This document shows positions 1 to 12,829 of a stretch of 64,000 nt of DNA, one piece after another (positions within the stretch are counted from its first letter, which is position 1; each line of letters starts with the position of its first letter). The position numbers and the translations under genes were made by a program. The notes beneath the pieces were generated by a model that had not been told where the DNA came from, ran no database searches, and saw only the letters and a list, made by a program, of their open reading frames with translations. This stretch comes from Macrostomum hystrix (taxonomy: Eukaryota; Platyhelminthes; Macrostomidae): positions 14,998,001 to 15,062,000 of the forward strand of contig CATNEN010000038.1 in the NCBI GenBank assembly GCA_950097015.1. The letters run 5' to 3'.

Positions 1-2
1 CA

Positions 3-269
3 ATGATACCCGGCGGAAGTCATCACTGCCTGCCACCGCCGCCGCCGCCACCGCCGCCTCATCATCCGCATCATCAGCTGATGCTGCCGCCGCCGCTTTA
101 CTATACTCTGTTCAACGCCTTCAACCGGACTTCGGCGGCGTCAACGTCAGCCATGGCTGCAGCCGCGGCGGCCGCAGCGGCAGCGGTAGCAACCTCTTCC
201 TCCTCCTATGATACGAAATTATCGCCGGAGCCACTCGAACAGCAGCAGCAGCGGCAGCAAGAAAAGTGA
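3..269 (+). CDS. C-terminal reading frame rich in Pro/His/Ala/Gln, possible last exon
   Basis: An open frame enters from the left edge and stops at TGA 267-269. It encodes a run of prolines (about residues 11-19), alternating His/Pro, a poly-Ala block near residues 51-62, Ser-rich sequence and a Gln-rich tail. Such low-complexity composition is common at the ends of animal transcription factors and RNA-binding proteins, but no folded domain is visible, so no function is assigned. The methionine at 3 need not be the start because the frame may continue upstream of the window. Candidate poly(A) signals AATAAA follow at 371-376 and 522-527, which suits a last exon with a short 3' UTR. It could also be a chance open frame over GC-rich triplet repeats. 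Confidence 0.4.
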   Translation: MIPGGSHHCLPPPPPPPPPHHPHHQLMLPPPLYYTLFNAFNRTSAASTSAMAAAAAAAAAAVATSSSSYDTKLSPEPLEQQQQRQQEK

Positions 270-931
270 TCAATTCTCGAAATATAGACTAACCGCTTTT
301 TATTTAGTTTTGACTCCAACTCAAAGCCCGAATCCAATCAGTTTTTTCACTTTCTTTACTGTCGTAAAACAATAAAACAAGAACAGTTCAGAATTGAAAA
401 TCTGAATGTACAGATTGAGAAGAATGCCTTTTAGTTATCGATATTTGCTTGTCATCATCACCCTCTTCTATTTGTCTTAGAAAATTACTGGTAGGTCATT
501 CAATTATGTTTGTTTAACACCAATAAACTGCCCCAATAGCATTCTATTAGGGCCTAGTCAGTCGCTAGGATGAACATATTTACATGCCACTTGTCACACA
601 CGAATAATTATATGCCTTAAAAATGTGCACAAACTGATCCCAAAAGCATATTTGCAGTCTGATTGCATAACACAAATCATATATTTATTGAATATATTTG
701 TTACCATTTATAATTCTTTATTTAAATGTGCCCGTCATGATAAAGTATAGTGCAAGTGCAGCAGCAACAAACTAGTGTGAATAAAATAACCACTTTGCCC
801 AATTTTTTAAATAAACTGAAATTATAAACAGCCTCATATAGCAAACATAACTAAATACTTGCTTACACTTTCTCTTTTGCTTTCAGCTAGTTGACTCAAC
901 TCTGACTATCTCAGGCTTTAAATAGGGAAAT
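270..931. other. probable 3' UTR and intergenic DNA
   Basis: AT-rich sequence with AATAAA hexamers at 371-376 and 522-527 on the + strand. No coding frame, RNA gene or repeat was recognised. Confidence 0.4.
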
Positions 932-1972
932 ATAGGGTAGACAGTGAGTGTCTAGGGTAGATAGTGGGTTTCTGGTAGATAGTCAGTGTCTATGGTAGAT
1001 AGTGAGTGTCTAGAGTAGATAGTGAGTGTCTAGAGTAGATAGTGAGTGTCTATGGTAGATAGTGAGTGTCTATGGTAGATAGTGAGTGTCTAGAGTAGAT
1101 AGTGAGTGTCTATGGTAGAAAGTGAGTGTCTATGGTAGATAGTGAGTGTCTATGGTAGATAGTGAGTGTCTAGAGTAGATAGTGAGTGTCTATGGTAGAA
1201 AGTGAGTGTCTATGGTGGATAGTGAGTGTCTAGGGTAGATAGTGAGTGTCTAGGGTAGATAGTGAGTGTCTAGAGTAGATAGTGAGTGTCTAGAGTAGAT
1301 AGTGAGTGTCTAGAGTAGATAGTGAGTGTCTATGGTAGATAGTGAGTGTCTATGGTAGATAGTGAGTGTCTAGGGTAGATAGAGAGTGTCTATGGTAGAT
1401 AGTGAGTGTCTAGGGTAGATAGTGAGTGTCTAGAGTAGATAGTGAGTGTCTAGGGTAGATAGTGAGTGTCTAGGGTAGATAGTGAGTGTCTAGGGTAGAT
1501 AGTGAGTGTCTAGAGTAGATAGTGAGTGTCTAGAGTAGATAGTCAGTGTCTATGGTAGATAGTGAGTTTCTAGGGTAGATAGTGAGTGTCTATGGTAGAT
1601 AGTGAGTGTCTAGGGTAGATAGTGAGTGTCTAGGGTAGATAGTGAGTGTCTAGGGTAGATAGTGAGTGTCTAGGGTAGATAGTGAGTGTCTATGGTAGAT
1701 AGTGCGTGTCTAGGGTAGATAGTGAGTGTCTAGGGTAGATAGTGAGTGTCTAGGGTAGATAGTGAGTGTCTATGGTAGATAGTGCGTGTCTAGGGTAGAT
1801 AGTGAGTGTCTAGAGTAGATAGTGAGTGTCTAGGGTAGATAGTGAGTGTCTAGGGTAGATAGTGAGTGTCTAGGGTAGATAGTGAGTGTCTATGGTAGAT
1901 AGTGAGTGTCTAGGACAGATAGTGAGTGTCTATGGTAGATAGTGAGTGTCTATGGTATAGTGAGTATCTAGC
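932..1972. repeat. 20-bp minisatellite, about 52 copies
   Basis: Tandem copies of a 20-bp unit (core TAGATAGTGAGTGTCTAGGG). Variants alternate TAGGG, TATGG and TAGAG at the unit junction. Copies in the middle are nearly identical and the edges are degenerate, as expected for unequal exchange. No coding role is seen. Confidence 0.97.
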
Positions 1973-2807
1973 TCAAAATTTTTACTAATAGATAAGTAAC
2001 CATGAATAACAAGTTAAGCGTATTTACAATAAAATACTTTCACTAGGAAAAGTTTTAGTAGGCGACGAAGAATTAATTTGGCGTCAATATAGCCCACAGA
2101 AAACACTACAGTCGCTGTCAGTCTTTCCTGAATTGTCCAATCTGTAACAATAAGAAATAAATATTTCTCGATTGAAAGCCAAAATAATATCATAATCAGC
2201 GCAAATTTGAAGAGGACCCGGGGACATACACGACAAATCGAACAGGTAGGTTGGTTTAGCCAAATCTCTGTGCAACAGTTTATTGGTTTAGCTGTTTAGC
2301 GGGGGTTATAAGCACAGTTAAGTTTGTAGAATTCTTTCATTGTGTGTTTTCCTCATTCCGTACATTTTTCGGGCGTTTAATCCTTCCAGCTGTGATTGTT
2401 TTCGCTTGGTCGCTACCATTTTGCTTCTTCTATTTCTTCAAATAAAAGAAGGAAGATTAAGAAAAATCTACTGAGCTATAGGATTGCAATCAAACGAAGC
2501 CAATATATCGGCACAAAGTCGCGTTTTCTTTCTTTAAAGCCGAGACTTTAAGGAGCCGAACCTGTGTGACAGACAGTTCGGAGATGAAAGACAAAGACAA
2601 TTGTGATAAACACATCACAGAGCTGCAATTTCAGACAGCGCGGCGAAGGCCAGGTAACATTATCAATCAACTAACAATCTGGTTAAGTGCAAATAATTCA
2701 GCAAATTTGTAAACATCTTTAGGCGGCATAAAAAATGCGTCATCAAAAACAATCATTAATTTCTTTCTTAACTGTGGGGGAGATTATCCATTCCATTTTA
2801 TCTTTCT
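1973..2807. other. unassigned intergenic sequence
   Basis: Non-repetitive AT-rich DNA. Short open frames exist (for example 2084-2275 minus) but have no splice context or recognisable domain. Nothing supportable is seen. Confidence 0.3.
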
Positions 2808-3430
2808 TTCACACTCTACCATTCTCTCTCCCACTCTACCATTCTCTCTCCCACTCTACCATTCTCTCTCCCACTCTACCATTCTCTCTCCCACTCGACC
2901 ATTCTCTCTCCCACTCTACCATTCTCTCTCCCACTCTACCATTCTCTCTCCCACTCGACCATTCTCTCTCCCACTCTACCATTCTCTCTCCCACTCTACC
3001 ACTCTCTCTCCAACTCGACCATTCTCTCTCCCACTCTACCATTCTCTCTCCCACTCGACCATTCTCTCTCCCACTCTACCATTCTGTCTCCCACTCTACC
3101 ATTCTCTCTCCCACTTTACCATTCTCTCTCCCATTCTACCATTCTCTCTCCCACTCTACCATTCTCTCTCCCACTCTACGTTCTCTCTCCCACACTAAAT
3201 TTTCTCTCTCCCACTCTACCATTCTCTCTCCCACTTTACCATTCTCTCCCACTCTACCATTCTCTCTCCCACTCTACCATTCTCTCTCCCACTCTACGTT
3301 CTCTCTCCCACACTAAATTTTCTTTCTCCCACTCTATCATTCTCTCTCCCACTCTACCATTCTCTCTCCCACTCTACCATTCTCTCTCCCACTCTACCAT
3401 TCTCTCTCCCACTCTACCATTCGCACTCAC
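2808..3430. repeat. 20-bp pyrimidine-strand minisatellite, about 31 copies
   Basis: Tandem 20-bp unit ATTCTCTCTCCCACTCTACC, strongly C/T on the + strand. A distinctive variant pair, with ...CTACGTTCTCTC followed by CACACTAAATTTTC, appears at about 3173-3215 and again at about 3293-3332, which shows that a block of several units was copied as one segment. Confidence 0.97.
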
Positions 3431-4335
3431 AATCTACCTTTCTTTCTACCATCCTGTGAAAATTTTTACACGGCAGTAAATTTACACGATAATAACTTAT
3501 AACAGCCCAATATAAAAAACGACTATAAAGTACTTTATTTTTTTAATAGCAATCATAAAATTGTAACCACATTAATTAAAATCACTGGCTTCCAATTTGC
3601 CTATAGATAGACAAGATAAAGTTGACAGCAAAACGGTGCAAGAACAGCAGTAGGTAGCTTAGCAGAAACTACCTATGCATAAATATAAATGAAGAAATTG
3701 AAACGATAAGAAGTTTAGTTTCGGATTTAGAGGGAAACATATTCGGACTGTATGATAAAGCGAGTTTTTAAACAAAATTTTGACATGACAAAGTTTTTGT
3801 AAAATTTTATTAACTAAAAACTAATTTGCGAAAGGTAGCAACTGTCAAACCAGTGTTTGATTTGTTGCCTCTTATCTTTAGAGTCGTTGCTTGAGATAAA
3901 ACACTACTTTATTTTTTAATCGGCGTTTTTCATTTTCCTTAAAAGCTCGATTAACTAAACATAAGGCCAATTTTTTTAAGTTGCTTACAGCCTTGTAAAA
4001 AACTAAACACAGTACTTCACTAAAACACAAACTTTGAATCAAATCTTATCAACTATACAAATTGTGTTAGTCTGGTTTGCAGTACATTGCCAACAAAAAA
4101 CTGTAAACTGATAACAAATCAAATTTAACAAACTGCAACTCAAAGTTGTGACTAAACGAGCTCACTTTCATTATTTTCTTATTTTTTTTATTGGTTGTAC
4201 AAAGCTGACACTAATTAAAACAAAAAAGCAACAATTTGCACCGTAAAATTTGAAAATATTATGCAAATACAATGCCATCTAACGATGTTATTTATTAGTA
4301 CATCTATCTTCATCTTACTATTTGTTCCTTAATAC
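3431..4335. other. unassigned AT-rich sequence
   Basis: No coding frame, structural RNA or repeat was recognised. Confidence 0.3.
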
Positions 4336-4413
4336 CTTCATCTCTCCCTCCATCCCTTCATCTCTCTCCATCCCTTCATCTCTCCCTTCATCCCTTCATC
4401 TTTCCCTCCATCC
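4336..4413. repeat. short degenerate CATCTCTCCCTCCATCCCTT repeat
   Basis: Four imperfect copies of a roughly 20-bp pyrimidine-rich unit. It looks like a young or arrested minisatellite. Confidence 0.8.
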
Positions 4414-4671
4414 CTAAATATCATAAAATATTTTTTATCTCTGTTTTCTTTTTTAATTGTGAAACCTGGCGTCTCTATGTGGCTGTCAAGGGAAGCAAAT
4501 ATTATACAATTTTAATTGTTTGTTTAGACACACATGTTTGAAAAACAAGCGATTAGATTGCCTATTAAAACAAAGGAAGTAAGCAATTAAAAAAGTCAAA
4601 CTCAAAAATATTAAACTGAATGTCAAAAACTTAATTTGCTTAAATTTGATGTCTTGGCCGAATTCTAATTT

Positions 4672-4775
4672 CAATGGTCCCAATAGGACCTAGCCGCATC
4701 TATTGCGCGATGCTTCAACTGTTCAACTGTTCAACTGTTCAGTCTGTGGACACATCCACCAGGACTACAAGTCCC
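4672..4775 (-). mobile_element. truncated copy of the tRNA-derived SINE
   Basis: Shares the segment CCGCATCTATTGCGCG and a CTGTTCAGTC block with the better copies at 19.9 and 22.4 kb, with CAACTGTT triplicated locally. The tRNA-like head is absent. The assignment rests on short shared blocks only. Confidence 0.4.
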
Positions 4776-5099
4776 ATTGTCTATAGAATATTAAAACAAG
4801 AATATTTTATGAAACTTGAAAAATTTAACGTCGAGAAATATAAAAAGCATGACTAGTGTTATGTCTGGTCATGCCTCTCAATTTGGTCACTAAATGTCTA
4901 AGAAATTATTTTTCTCTCGCTTAGCTTAAGCGCGTGTGCCATCAAAACTTAATTTGAATTCGTATTACAATGTAGACACACAAACACTCTGACACGCACC
5001 ATAACATGCAAATAAGAGTATGTTAGTTCAGAATGATGAAGCTAAGAGGCTGGAATCACCCCCAGACATTGTCTCTAGGCCATTAAAATTGCACCACTA
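4776..5099. other. unassigned sequence
   Basis: Non-repetitive DNA between the SINE relic and the 41-bp array. Nothing recognised. Confidence 0.3.
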
Positions 5100-5312
5100 T
5101 AGGGGAGAGACAAAGGGGAGAGAGATTGAGAGAGAGACAGAGAGAGGGAGACAAAGGGGAGAGAGATTGAGAAAGAGACAGAGAGAGGGAGACAAAGGGG
5201 AGAGAGATTGAGAGAGAGACAGAGAGAGGGAGACAAAGGGGAGAGAGATTGAGAGAGAGACAGAGAGAGGGAGACAAAGGGGAGAGAGATTGAGAGAGAG
5301 ACAGAGAGAGAG
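5100..5312. repeat. 41-bp GA-rich minisatellite, about 5 copies
   Basis: The CAAAGGGGAGAGAGATTGAG marker recurs every 41 bp (5111, 5152, 5193 and onward). The + strand is almost pure purine. The frames open on both strands here are artefacts of the repeat. Confidence 0.95.
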
Positions 5313-6379
5313 GGGGAGAGAGAGAGAGAAGAGAATAAAGGGAGACAGGGACAGAAAGAACAGAAATGAAAGGAATACATGAAATACAAAACTCTGTACA
5401 AGCGCGTTTTTTCACAATTATATCTCTTTCTACACCTTAGCAAGCGAGTTTTAATCTTGCTTTCAATGAGTACTATTGTAAAAACTTTTGAGACAGCCAA
5501 CTCTATCTAGCAGTGATTCTATCTAGCCAAAGCAGCAATAACAAAAGTTTTCAGTTTTCGTTACAATGCTAACACAAATGTCTAGCTTGTTATAAATTTA
5601 TATATTTCTGGGCGTGACGGGGCCCGACAGAACAGAACACAACAAACAATGCAACTGGGGGTGCTGAACTACGTGACATTAACGCCGTTTCTGATCTCAA
5701 CCACACTTAACTGCTTATTTTGTTAAACTGTCTTTCTCTCTCTCTTCTTTTAATTGAGAAACTGCAATTTATCATATCACAATGGCCAATTCACACGATA
5801 GAGACTGTGATACAGAAAATGGAACAAAACACACTCACACGTTCACTCGTTTAAACAAATACAGAAAAAAGTTAAATTGCTAGGCTTTTTTTTAATCTTC
5901 AGGAAAACTTTGCCTCAGTTGCTATAGCTTCTTCCGTTAATTTTTTAGTGTGATATTTTTTTACCGCCAGGTTTCTTCACGATGCGGTAGGGTTAGTCGA
6001 CTGTTAACAGCTGATCGAGACAGTTCAGTGTAGGCTAGCCGGGGCACATTGGGCAGGTGGTTCTATTTTGAAACAACAAAACCGATTTTAAGAAAAAGCT
6101 GCACGAATTTTGTTTGCTGTGACAAAAGAAAAAATACTCATATCCTATTCTTTACGCAAATAGGGGAAAAATCACAGCTGGAACAATTGGAAACTTTTTA
6201 TTGGGAAAAAACTTTCTTAATTCAAATATGTCTCCCTTGTTTCATTGAATTTCACAGATCATGACGTCTTTTAGAGACGCCACTGCTAACGTTAAATCAA
6301 GTAGATCAAGGATATAATGGTTATTTTTGCCTAAATAATGTTCCAGGAATCCCTGGCTAAGTAAACCTAATCCAGGTTC
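5313..6379. other. unassigned sequence
   Basis: AT-rich DNA with a short frame at 6049-6264 (+) that lacks a recognisable domain or splice context. Nothing supportable. Confidence 0.3.
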
Positions 6380-6925
6380 TGATTCTAAGAATCAATTATA
6401 CAAGTTGAAGGAAGCCACGACCCACTTTCTAAGAAGCCATAATCCGGCTTCTAAGAAGCGATGATGCAGTTTCTAAGAAGCGATAATCGAGTTTCTAAGA
6501 AGCAATTATTCAGTTTCTAAAAAATCGTGATCTAGTTTCCAAGAAGCCATAATCCAGTTTCTAAGAAGCCATTTTTCAGTTTCTAAGAAGCCATGATCCA
6601 GTTTCTAAGAAGCCATTTTTCAGTTTCTAAGAAGCCATAATCCAGTTTCTAAAAATCGTGATCTAGTTTCCAAGAAGCCATGATGCAGTTTCTAAGAAGC
6701 CATGATCCGGTTTCTAAGAAGCGATGATCCAGTTTCTAAGAAGCCATGATGCAGTTTCTAAGAAACCATGATCCAGTTTCTAAGAAGCCATGATCCAGTT
6801 TCTAAGAAGCCATGATCCAGTTTCTAAGAATTCATTATCTAGACTTTAGAGTCCATAATTATGCATCTAAGAATCCACGTTTGTGTGTTTCTAAGAACTT
6901 ATTATCTAGTTTCTAAGAGTCGCTG
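6380..6925. repeat. 22-bp minisatellite, degenerate edges
   Basis: Repeats of CTAAGAAGCCATGATCCAGT plus two T. The core at 6540-6830 is well conserved. Both ends fade into diverged copies such as CTAAGAATTCATTATC. Confidence 0.93.
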
Positions 6926-7691
6926 GTCCATCTTTACACAATAATTACGAGTACTTTATTGTATTGAAATTATCGAATTTCCATACAACCTAAAGTTATT
7001 TAACCTGAAGTTATATAAAAAACGCTAATACTTTAATTTTCAAAATAAAATCACGAAACAATACGGTAAACATATACCTGCCAAACTAAACAAAGACTAG
7101 CACTAGCAGCAGCAGAAGACAGGCACACACACACATCATCAGTCAGGTCAAATGTAAATCTATTGCTTGGAGACAAGTAAAAACGGAGATATCCAACACA
7201 ATGGCACATGGTTATTTGAAACCTGAAGAAGGCAGTTGAATAAAAGATTGGGTTTAGACACCTAACAAACTATCCAAGGCGTGAAGTGGCCTGCTCTACC
7301 TTGACTAGGCCAGTTAGTAAAACTGCATATTTACACCGTTAGCAAAATGGACATAGCCCGGTGACACAATGAAGGCCAATTTATTTTCAACTCAAAAGAA
7401 GACAGCTAGCTGAGTTCAGAACCCCCCGATTAGTTGCTAGCCAAAATTAAAAATGAGATAGCTGTTTAAAAGTGTAATAGAAGTGTCACACAATAACTAG
7501 CACGTATATTGGTCATAGATAAATAGTAAATTGCTCATAGCTTGACATTAAATTGATTATGGATTTAGACTGTTCAGACTTAGAGTTTATATCGGTCATA
7601 TAGCTAAGTCATTCAAATTGTCATTTATCAATTCTGAACTATTCATAGCTTGACATTAAACGGTCGTTTGGCTTGAATCTCAATTTATCAT
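6926..7691. other. unassigned sequence
   Basis: AT-rich DNA without a recognisable gene. It contains scattered short matches to the TAGTCATAG motif that becomes tandem just downstream. Confidence 0.3.
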
Positions 7692-8402
7692 CGAGTGTGA
7701 CTCTATAATAGTCGCATAGACTGTGATTCTCTAATAGTCATAGACTGTGATTCTCTAATAGTCATAGACTGTGATTCTCTAATAGTAATAGACTGTGATT
7801 CTCTAATAGTCATAGACTGTGATTCTCTAATAGTAATAGACTGTGATTCTCTAATAGTCATAGACTGTGATTCTCTAATAGTCATAGACTGTGATTCTCT
7901 AATAGTCATAGACTGTGATTCTCTAATAGTCATAGACTGTGATTCTATAATAGTCATAGATTTTGATTCTCTAATAGTCATAGACTGTGATTCTCTAATA
8001 GTCATAGACTGTGATTCTCTAATAGTCATAGACTGTGATTCTATAATAGTCATAGACTGTGATTCTCTGATAGTCATAGACTGTGATTCTATAATAGTCA
8101 TAGAGTTTGACTCTTATGGTCACGTGTGACTCTTATGGCCATAGAGTATGACTCTATAATAGTCATAGAGTGTGACTCAATAATGGTCATAGAGTGTGAC
8201 TCTATAATGGTCATAGAGTGTGACTCTATAATGGTCAAGAGTGTGACTTAATATTTGTCATAGAGCGTGACACTATAATGCTCATAGAGTGTGGCTCTAT
8301 GATACTCATAGAGTGTGGCTCTATAATGGTCATAGTGTAACTTATATTGGTAATAGAGCGTGACTCTAAAATGGTCATAGAGCGTGACTCTATTATGGTC
8401 AT
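7692..8402. repeat. 24-bp minisatellite in two subfamilies
   Basis: The left half (7700-8100) repeats AGACTGTGATTCTCTAATAG plus TCAT. The right half (8100-8400) is a diverged version with AGAGTGTGACTCTATAAT. Because 24 is a multiple of three, a 132-codon frame with an 8-residue period appears on the minus strand; I treat it as an artefact. Confidence 0.95.
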
Positions 8403-9197
8403 TTTTAGATGTCTAGACTACATTTAAATCAAAAATAAATTAGCTCTAAAAAAATCAAGTCTTATAAGAAAATTTATTAACAGACTGTTAAATCAATCAT
8501 TTCTAATTATTTATCTCAGTTTAATAGACTGGAAATAATTTAGACCTATCAATTCAAGGGTTAGCGGTCTCGGAGGAAAGTGGGTCAACTAAGGGGAACA
8601 AGTCCCAGATACTTCACTTCCCAGTCTAATATAGGGAGCTCGAATATAGATCAAGTTACCGCGACAAAAAATCCCACCACACCAGATGTCGGGGCAACAA
8701 AACAGTTCAGATCCCATAACGCATTAATATCCCCTGCGAAAAATAAGAAATTAAATTGAGCTGTAAGCGTAGAAAATTAATAGGAAAGTGGCGAATCTTG
8801 ATGATCGTCGCGCGGTTGAGATTTCGGTAAAATTGTTGAGTGTTTTAGAAAAAGATGATTGAAGTGTCATTCACACTATTTAATTTTCAAGCGAACTTAT
8901 GTGGGGGATATTTCACACCACTCGTAGCTAAGGCTAGGCCACGCGGGTATTTCACGCGGTCTAATAGACACATAACTGTATAGCGTTTAAATGGTCAACA
9001 TTTTTTAACAGCTGAAGTTAAGTGGACACACGCTACTCGGCTCGGTCTCTTACTGGTTTTTGAGTAGTCTTGTGTTTGAGTAGGCCCCGATATTACTAGC
9101 TAATTTAGATTCTATTGTAAAATTATACATCGATCTTACTATTTAGGTCGCTCGCAATTTTTTTAGCACAAAATATTTCATTAACAATTTGCAACGG
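8403..9197. other. unassigned sequence
   Basis: Non-repetitive DNA; no coding frame or RNA gene was recognised. Confidence 0.3.
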
Positions 9198-9990
9198 TAC
9201 CGATGGATTGATGGATCGATAAATCGAAAGATCCATGATAAATCGATGGATCCATGATAAATCGATGGATCGATAATAAATCGATGGATCGATAATAAAT
9301 CGATGGATCGATAATAAATCGATGGATCCATGATAAATCAATGATTCGATGATAAATCGATGGATATATGATAAATCGATGGATCGATGATAAATCGATG
9401 GATCCATGATAAATCGATGGATCGATGATAAATCGATGGATCCATGATAAATCAATGATTCGATGATAAATCGATGGATATATGATAAATCGATGGATCC
9501 ATGATAAATCAATGATTCAATGATAAATCGATGGATATATGATAAATCGATGGATCGATGATAAATCGATGGATCCATGATAAATCGATGGATCGATGAT
9601 AAATCGATGGATCCATGATAAATCGATGGATCGATGATAAATCGATGGATCCATGATAAATCGATGGATCCATGATAAATCGATGGATCCATGATAAATC
9701 GATGGATCCATGATAAATCGATGGATCGATGATAAATCGATGGATCGATGATAAATCGATGGATCCATGATAAATCGATGGATCGATGATAAATCGATGG
9801 ATCCATGATAAATCGATGGATCCATGATAAATCGATGGATCGATAATAAATCGATGGATCGATGATAAATCGATGGATCGATGATAAATCGATGGATCGA
9901 TGATAAATCGATGGATCGATGATTTGATGGATCGATATTCGATGGATCGATATTCGATGGATTGATAATTCGAAGGATCGAATATTCGAT
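9198..9990. repeat. 19-bp palindrome-rich minisatellite, about 41 copies
   Basis: Unit ATCGATGGATCCATGATAA, with frequent replacement of GGATCC by GGATCGAT. Each unit holds the perfect palindromes ATCGAT and often ATGGATCCAT, so either strand can form short hairpins at every repeat. The 309-codon minus frame across the array is explained by the repeat. Confidence 0.97.
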
Positions 9991-10380
9991 AACTGCTTTT
10001 TTGCCCGATAATACTGCTTAAAAGTCTGCTTAAACGATAAAATTGGCAACATTATGAAATTAAATTAAAGTAAAATAGACAAGAGAAACTGAGTTTTTAA
10101 AGATTGTCAACGAACCGTGGCTTACTGAAAGTCGGCTAGACCCTGAAACAACGGAGATCATGCTAATGCCAAGAAAATTGTTTGTCATTTAGGATTATAA
10201 AACTACCCTTATTTGATTCTAAATCCTCAAAAAAAAAGAAGAATGATTTCAGCAATACTTATTGGCCTGGCTGGATTATAATTTTTTTAATAAAAGGCTC
10301 TACTAAACTGATTTACTGAGATTTGCAAAGAAACTAAGAGAAAATTGAAATCCTGACCAGTAGACTAAATCTCTGTACAC
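9991..10380. other. unassigned sequence
   Basis: Nothing recognised apart from decayed copies of the adjacent 19-bp unit at the left edge. Confidence 0.3.
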
Positions 10381-10650
10381 TCATAATAGACAGTTGTCAA
10401 CACCAAGTTGTCGAAGTTGTCCGCAGTGTGACTGACAGGCTTGAAAACTATTGCGAAGCAGAAGGTGCTTCTCAAACACTTGACCACGCGAATTTATTTC
10501 AATTCTCTGCTTTTGCATTGTTCCATTATTCAATCTGACCATTCTGTAATCAAAATCTTTAATCCACTGGGGGATTGTAAAATCGGAGGAATTTTTGTGC
10601 CTAATGCTGCTGCAGCAAACTACCCCATGCAGCAATGTAGCAGCTGACAT
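10381..10650 (-). CDS. hypothetical 89-residue frame
   Basis: An uninterrupted frame from ATG 10650 to TGA 10381 with no tandem repeat and mixed composition. The first 25 residues are Ala/Leu/Cys/His-rich without acidic residues, and the remainder is rich in Arg, Asn and Gln. I recognise no domain. A purine lies three bases before the ATG, but I see no AATAAA on the minus strand close downstream. It may be a small intronless gene, a coding exon, or a chance frame; the opposite strand is also open for 68 codons. Confidence 0.22.
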   Translation of the reverse strand: MSAATLLHGVVCCSSIRHKNSSDFTIPQWIKDFDYRMVRLNNGTMQKQRIEINSRGQVFEKHLLLRNSFQACQSHCGQLRQLGVDNCLL

Positions 10651-11057
10651 ATTTATTTTGACATAAAATAGACTTTAATTACATTTTCTATAGCCTTATT
10701 ATTGCAGTCGGAAAGTAACGTGGCACCGGTGTGACGCAATCAGTGCGCTCAAATAGAGCCTGGCAACTAACTTACAAGTATCTCTCTGAGACTTGGATTT
10801 GCTGCATTTTTATGAGTGAAATAATTAGAATGCGACGCAAGGGAAGCATACTAGTTGGGGTGTAATCTAGTTGATGCTTCAAATTGAGACAATCTTTGAG
10901 CTCAAACATGTTGCAGGAGGGCTGTGGGCAGTGTCACATCTATTGGCGACAGTAGACCCGCAGTCAGCGAGGAGGCAATTCTGCCCACTCCGCTGACCAC
11001 TAAACACACAAGCACACAGATTGTTGAACCTTAAACAGACACGCAATAAGAGAACCG
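10651..11057. other. unassigned sequence
   Basis: Non-repetitive DNA with no recognised gene or repeat. Confidence 0.3.
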
Positions 11058-12040
11058 ACGATTTAGGAGAATCATCAAATTTAGAAAATTTTCGAATTAA
11101 AGGGAATTGTCAAATTAGAGAATCGTCGAATTTAGGGAATCGTGGAATTTAGAGAATAGTCGAATTTAGAAAATTTTCGAATTAAAGGGAATTGTCGAAT
11201 TTAGAAAATCGTCGAATTTAGAGAATCGTCGAATTTAGGGAATCGTCGAATTTAGAAAATTGTCGAATTTAGAAAATTGTCGAATTTAGAAAATCGTCGA
11301 ATTTAGGGAATCGTCGAATTTAGAAAATCGTGGAATTTAGAAAATCGTCGAATTTAGAGAATTGTCGAATTTAGAAAATTGTCGAATTTAGAAAATCGTC
11401 GAATTTAGAGAATCGTCGAATTTAGGGAATCGTCGAATTTAGAAAATTGTCGAATTTAGAAAATTGTCGAATTTAGAAAATCGTCGAATTTAGGGAATCG
11501 TCGAATTTAGAAAATCGTGGAATTTAGAAAATCGTCGAATTTAGAGAATCGTCGAATTTAGAGAATCGTCGAATTTAGAGAATCGTCGAATTTAGAGAAT
11601 CGTCGAATTTAGAGAATCGTGGAATTTAGGGAATCGTGGAATTTAGAGAATCGTGGAATTTAGAGAATCGTGGAATTTAGAGAATCGTGGAATTTAGAGA
11701 ATCGTGGAATTTAGAGAATCGTCGAATTTAGAGAATCGTCGAATTTAGAGAATCGTCGAATTTAGAGAATCGTGGAATTTAGAGAATCGTCGAATTTAGA
11801 GAATCGTCGAATTTAGAGAATCGTGGAATTTAGAGAATCGTCGAATTTAGAGAATCGTCGAATTTAGAAAATCGTGTAATTTAGGGAATTGTCAAATATA
11901 GAGAATCGTCAAATTTAGGGAATTGTCGAATTTAGAAAATCGTGAAATTTAGGGAATCGTGGAATTTAGAGAATCGTGGAATTTAGAGAATCGTGGAATT
12001 TAGAGAATCGTGGAATTTAGAGAATCGTCGAATTAATAGA
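11058..12040. repeat. 17-bp minisatellite, about 57 copies
   Basis: Unit GAATTTAGAGAATCGTC with CGTC/CGTGG and AGAG/AGGG/AAAA variants. A block at about 11160-11330 recurs at about 11345-11520 with the same order of variants, indicating multi-unit duplication. Confidence 0.97.
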
Positions 12041-12829
12041 ATTGGTGGTTAAATAGAACACAGGTTTTAGACAGGATATCCCAATAAAACTAAGTTTCGG
12101 TCCTCAAAAAATGATTAGAAACCCAAGATCAACAACTTATATGCTAATTTGAGTTCTAGAGTTTTCAGTTTAGCCAGCAGCGGAAACTATCTCTAATAGA
12201 GGTCGGAAAGTGAAGCCGGGTTCACGGGAAAAAACTGGGATATTCGCTGCTGACTGGTGGCAGTTGAGTATTCTCCCCCTTATTCTCCAAGCGCCTCACT
12301 TATCTCGAGTGGAAAGGTGACACCGGAGCAGATTGAAAAGAGGAACCTCCTAACCTGTTAATCAACAGGCCACTTAAGACTGTCTCTCTGCTTTTCTCTT
12401 CTTTAGCCAACGAGTTCCCTATTTACTTCCAAATAGAATATATTCTAGTGTACTGTTACACCACCCGACTCTGCTGCAGGGTTCGGTTGGTGTTTGCATT
12501 CATTCTCATTTATTTCTAACTCGCCAAATTTTGCATCAAGTGTGTTGACTCATTGATTGGCATTCATTCTTTGCCAAGCAGCGCCCGATTCGGCGTTTAT
12601 TGGTTAAAAAAAATCAAATGCTTTTTTACCTAGAAGAATCAAATGCTCTTTTTATATAAATGGAGACTAAACATGGCGAGTACAAGCTAGATGCAGAATT
12701 CGTTTTTTTGTGAAAATCGTTTTTATAGAAACGAAATGTATTGGGATTTGAGAACCTCGGGGAGACTGTTCTTGGGGATTAATTGAAATTACAATTTCGA
12801 GACTTTAATGGGACGATGTTGGCATCAAA
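12041..12829. other. unassigned sequence
   Basis: Non-repetitive DNA; no gene recognised. Confidence 0.3.

Noticed and set aside
9123-10052. 309-codon minus frame in the 19-bp array
   Set aside because: Period of 19 residues equals three units of the repeat; no start context, splice sites or non-repeat coding sequence.
10381-10650. IPQWI motif in the small minus frame, suggesting ribosomal protein L39
   Set aside because: The flanking residues do not continue the eL39 pattern, so the match is likely chance; kept only as a hypothetical frame.
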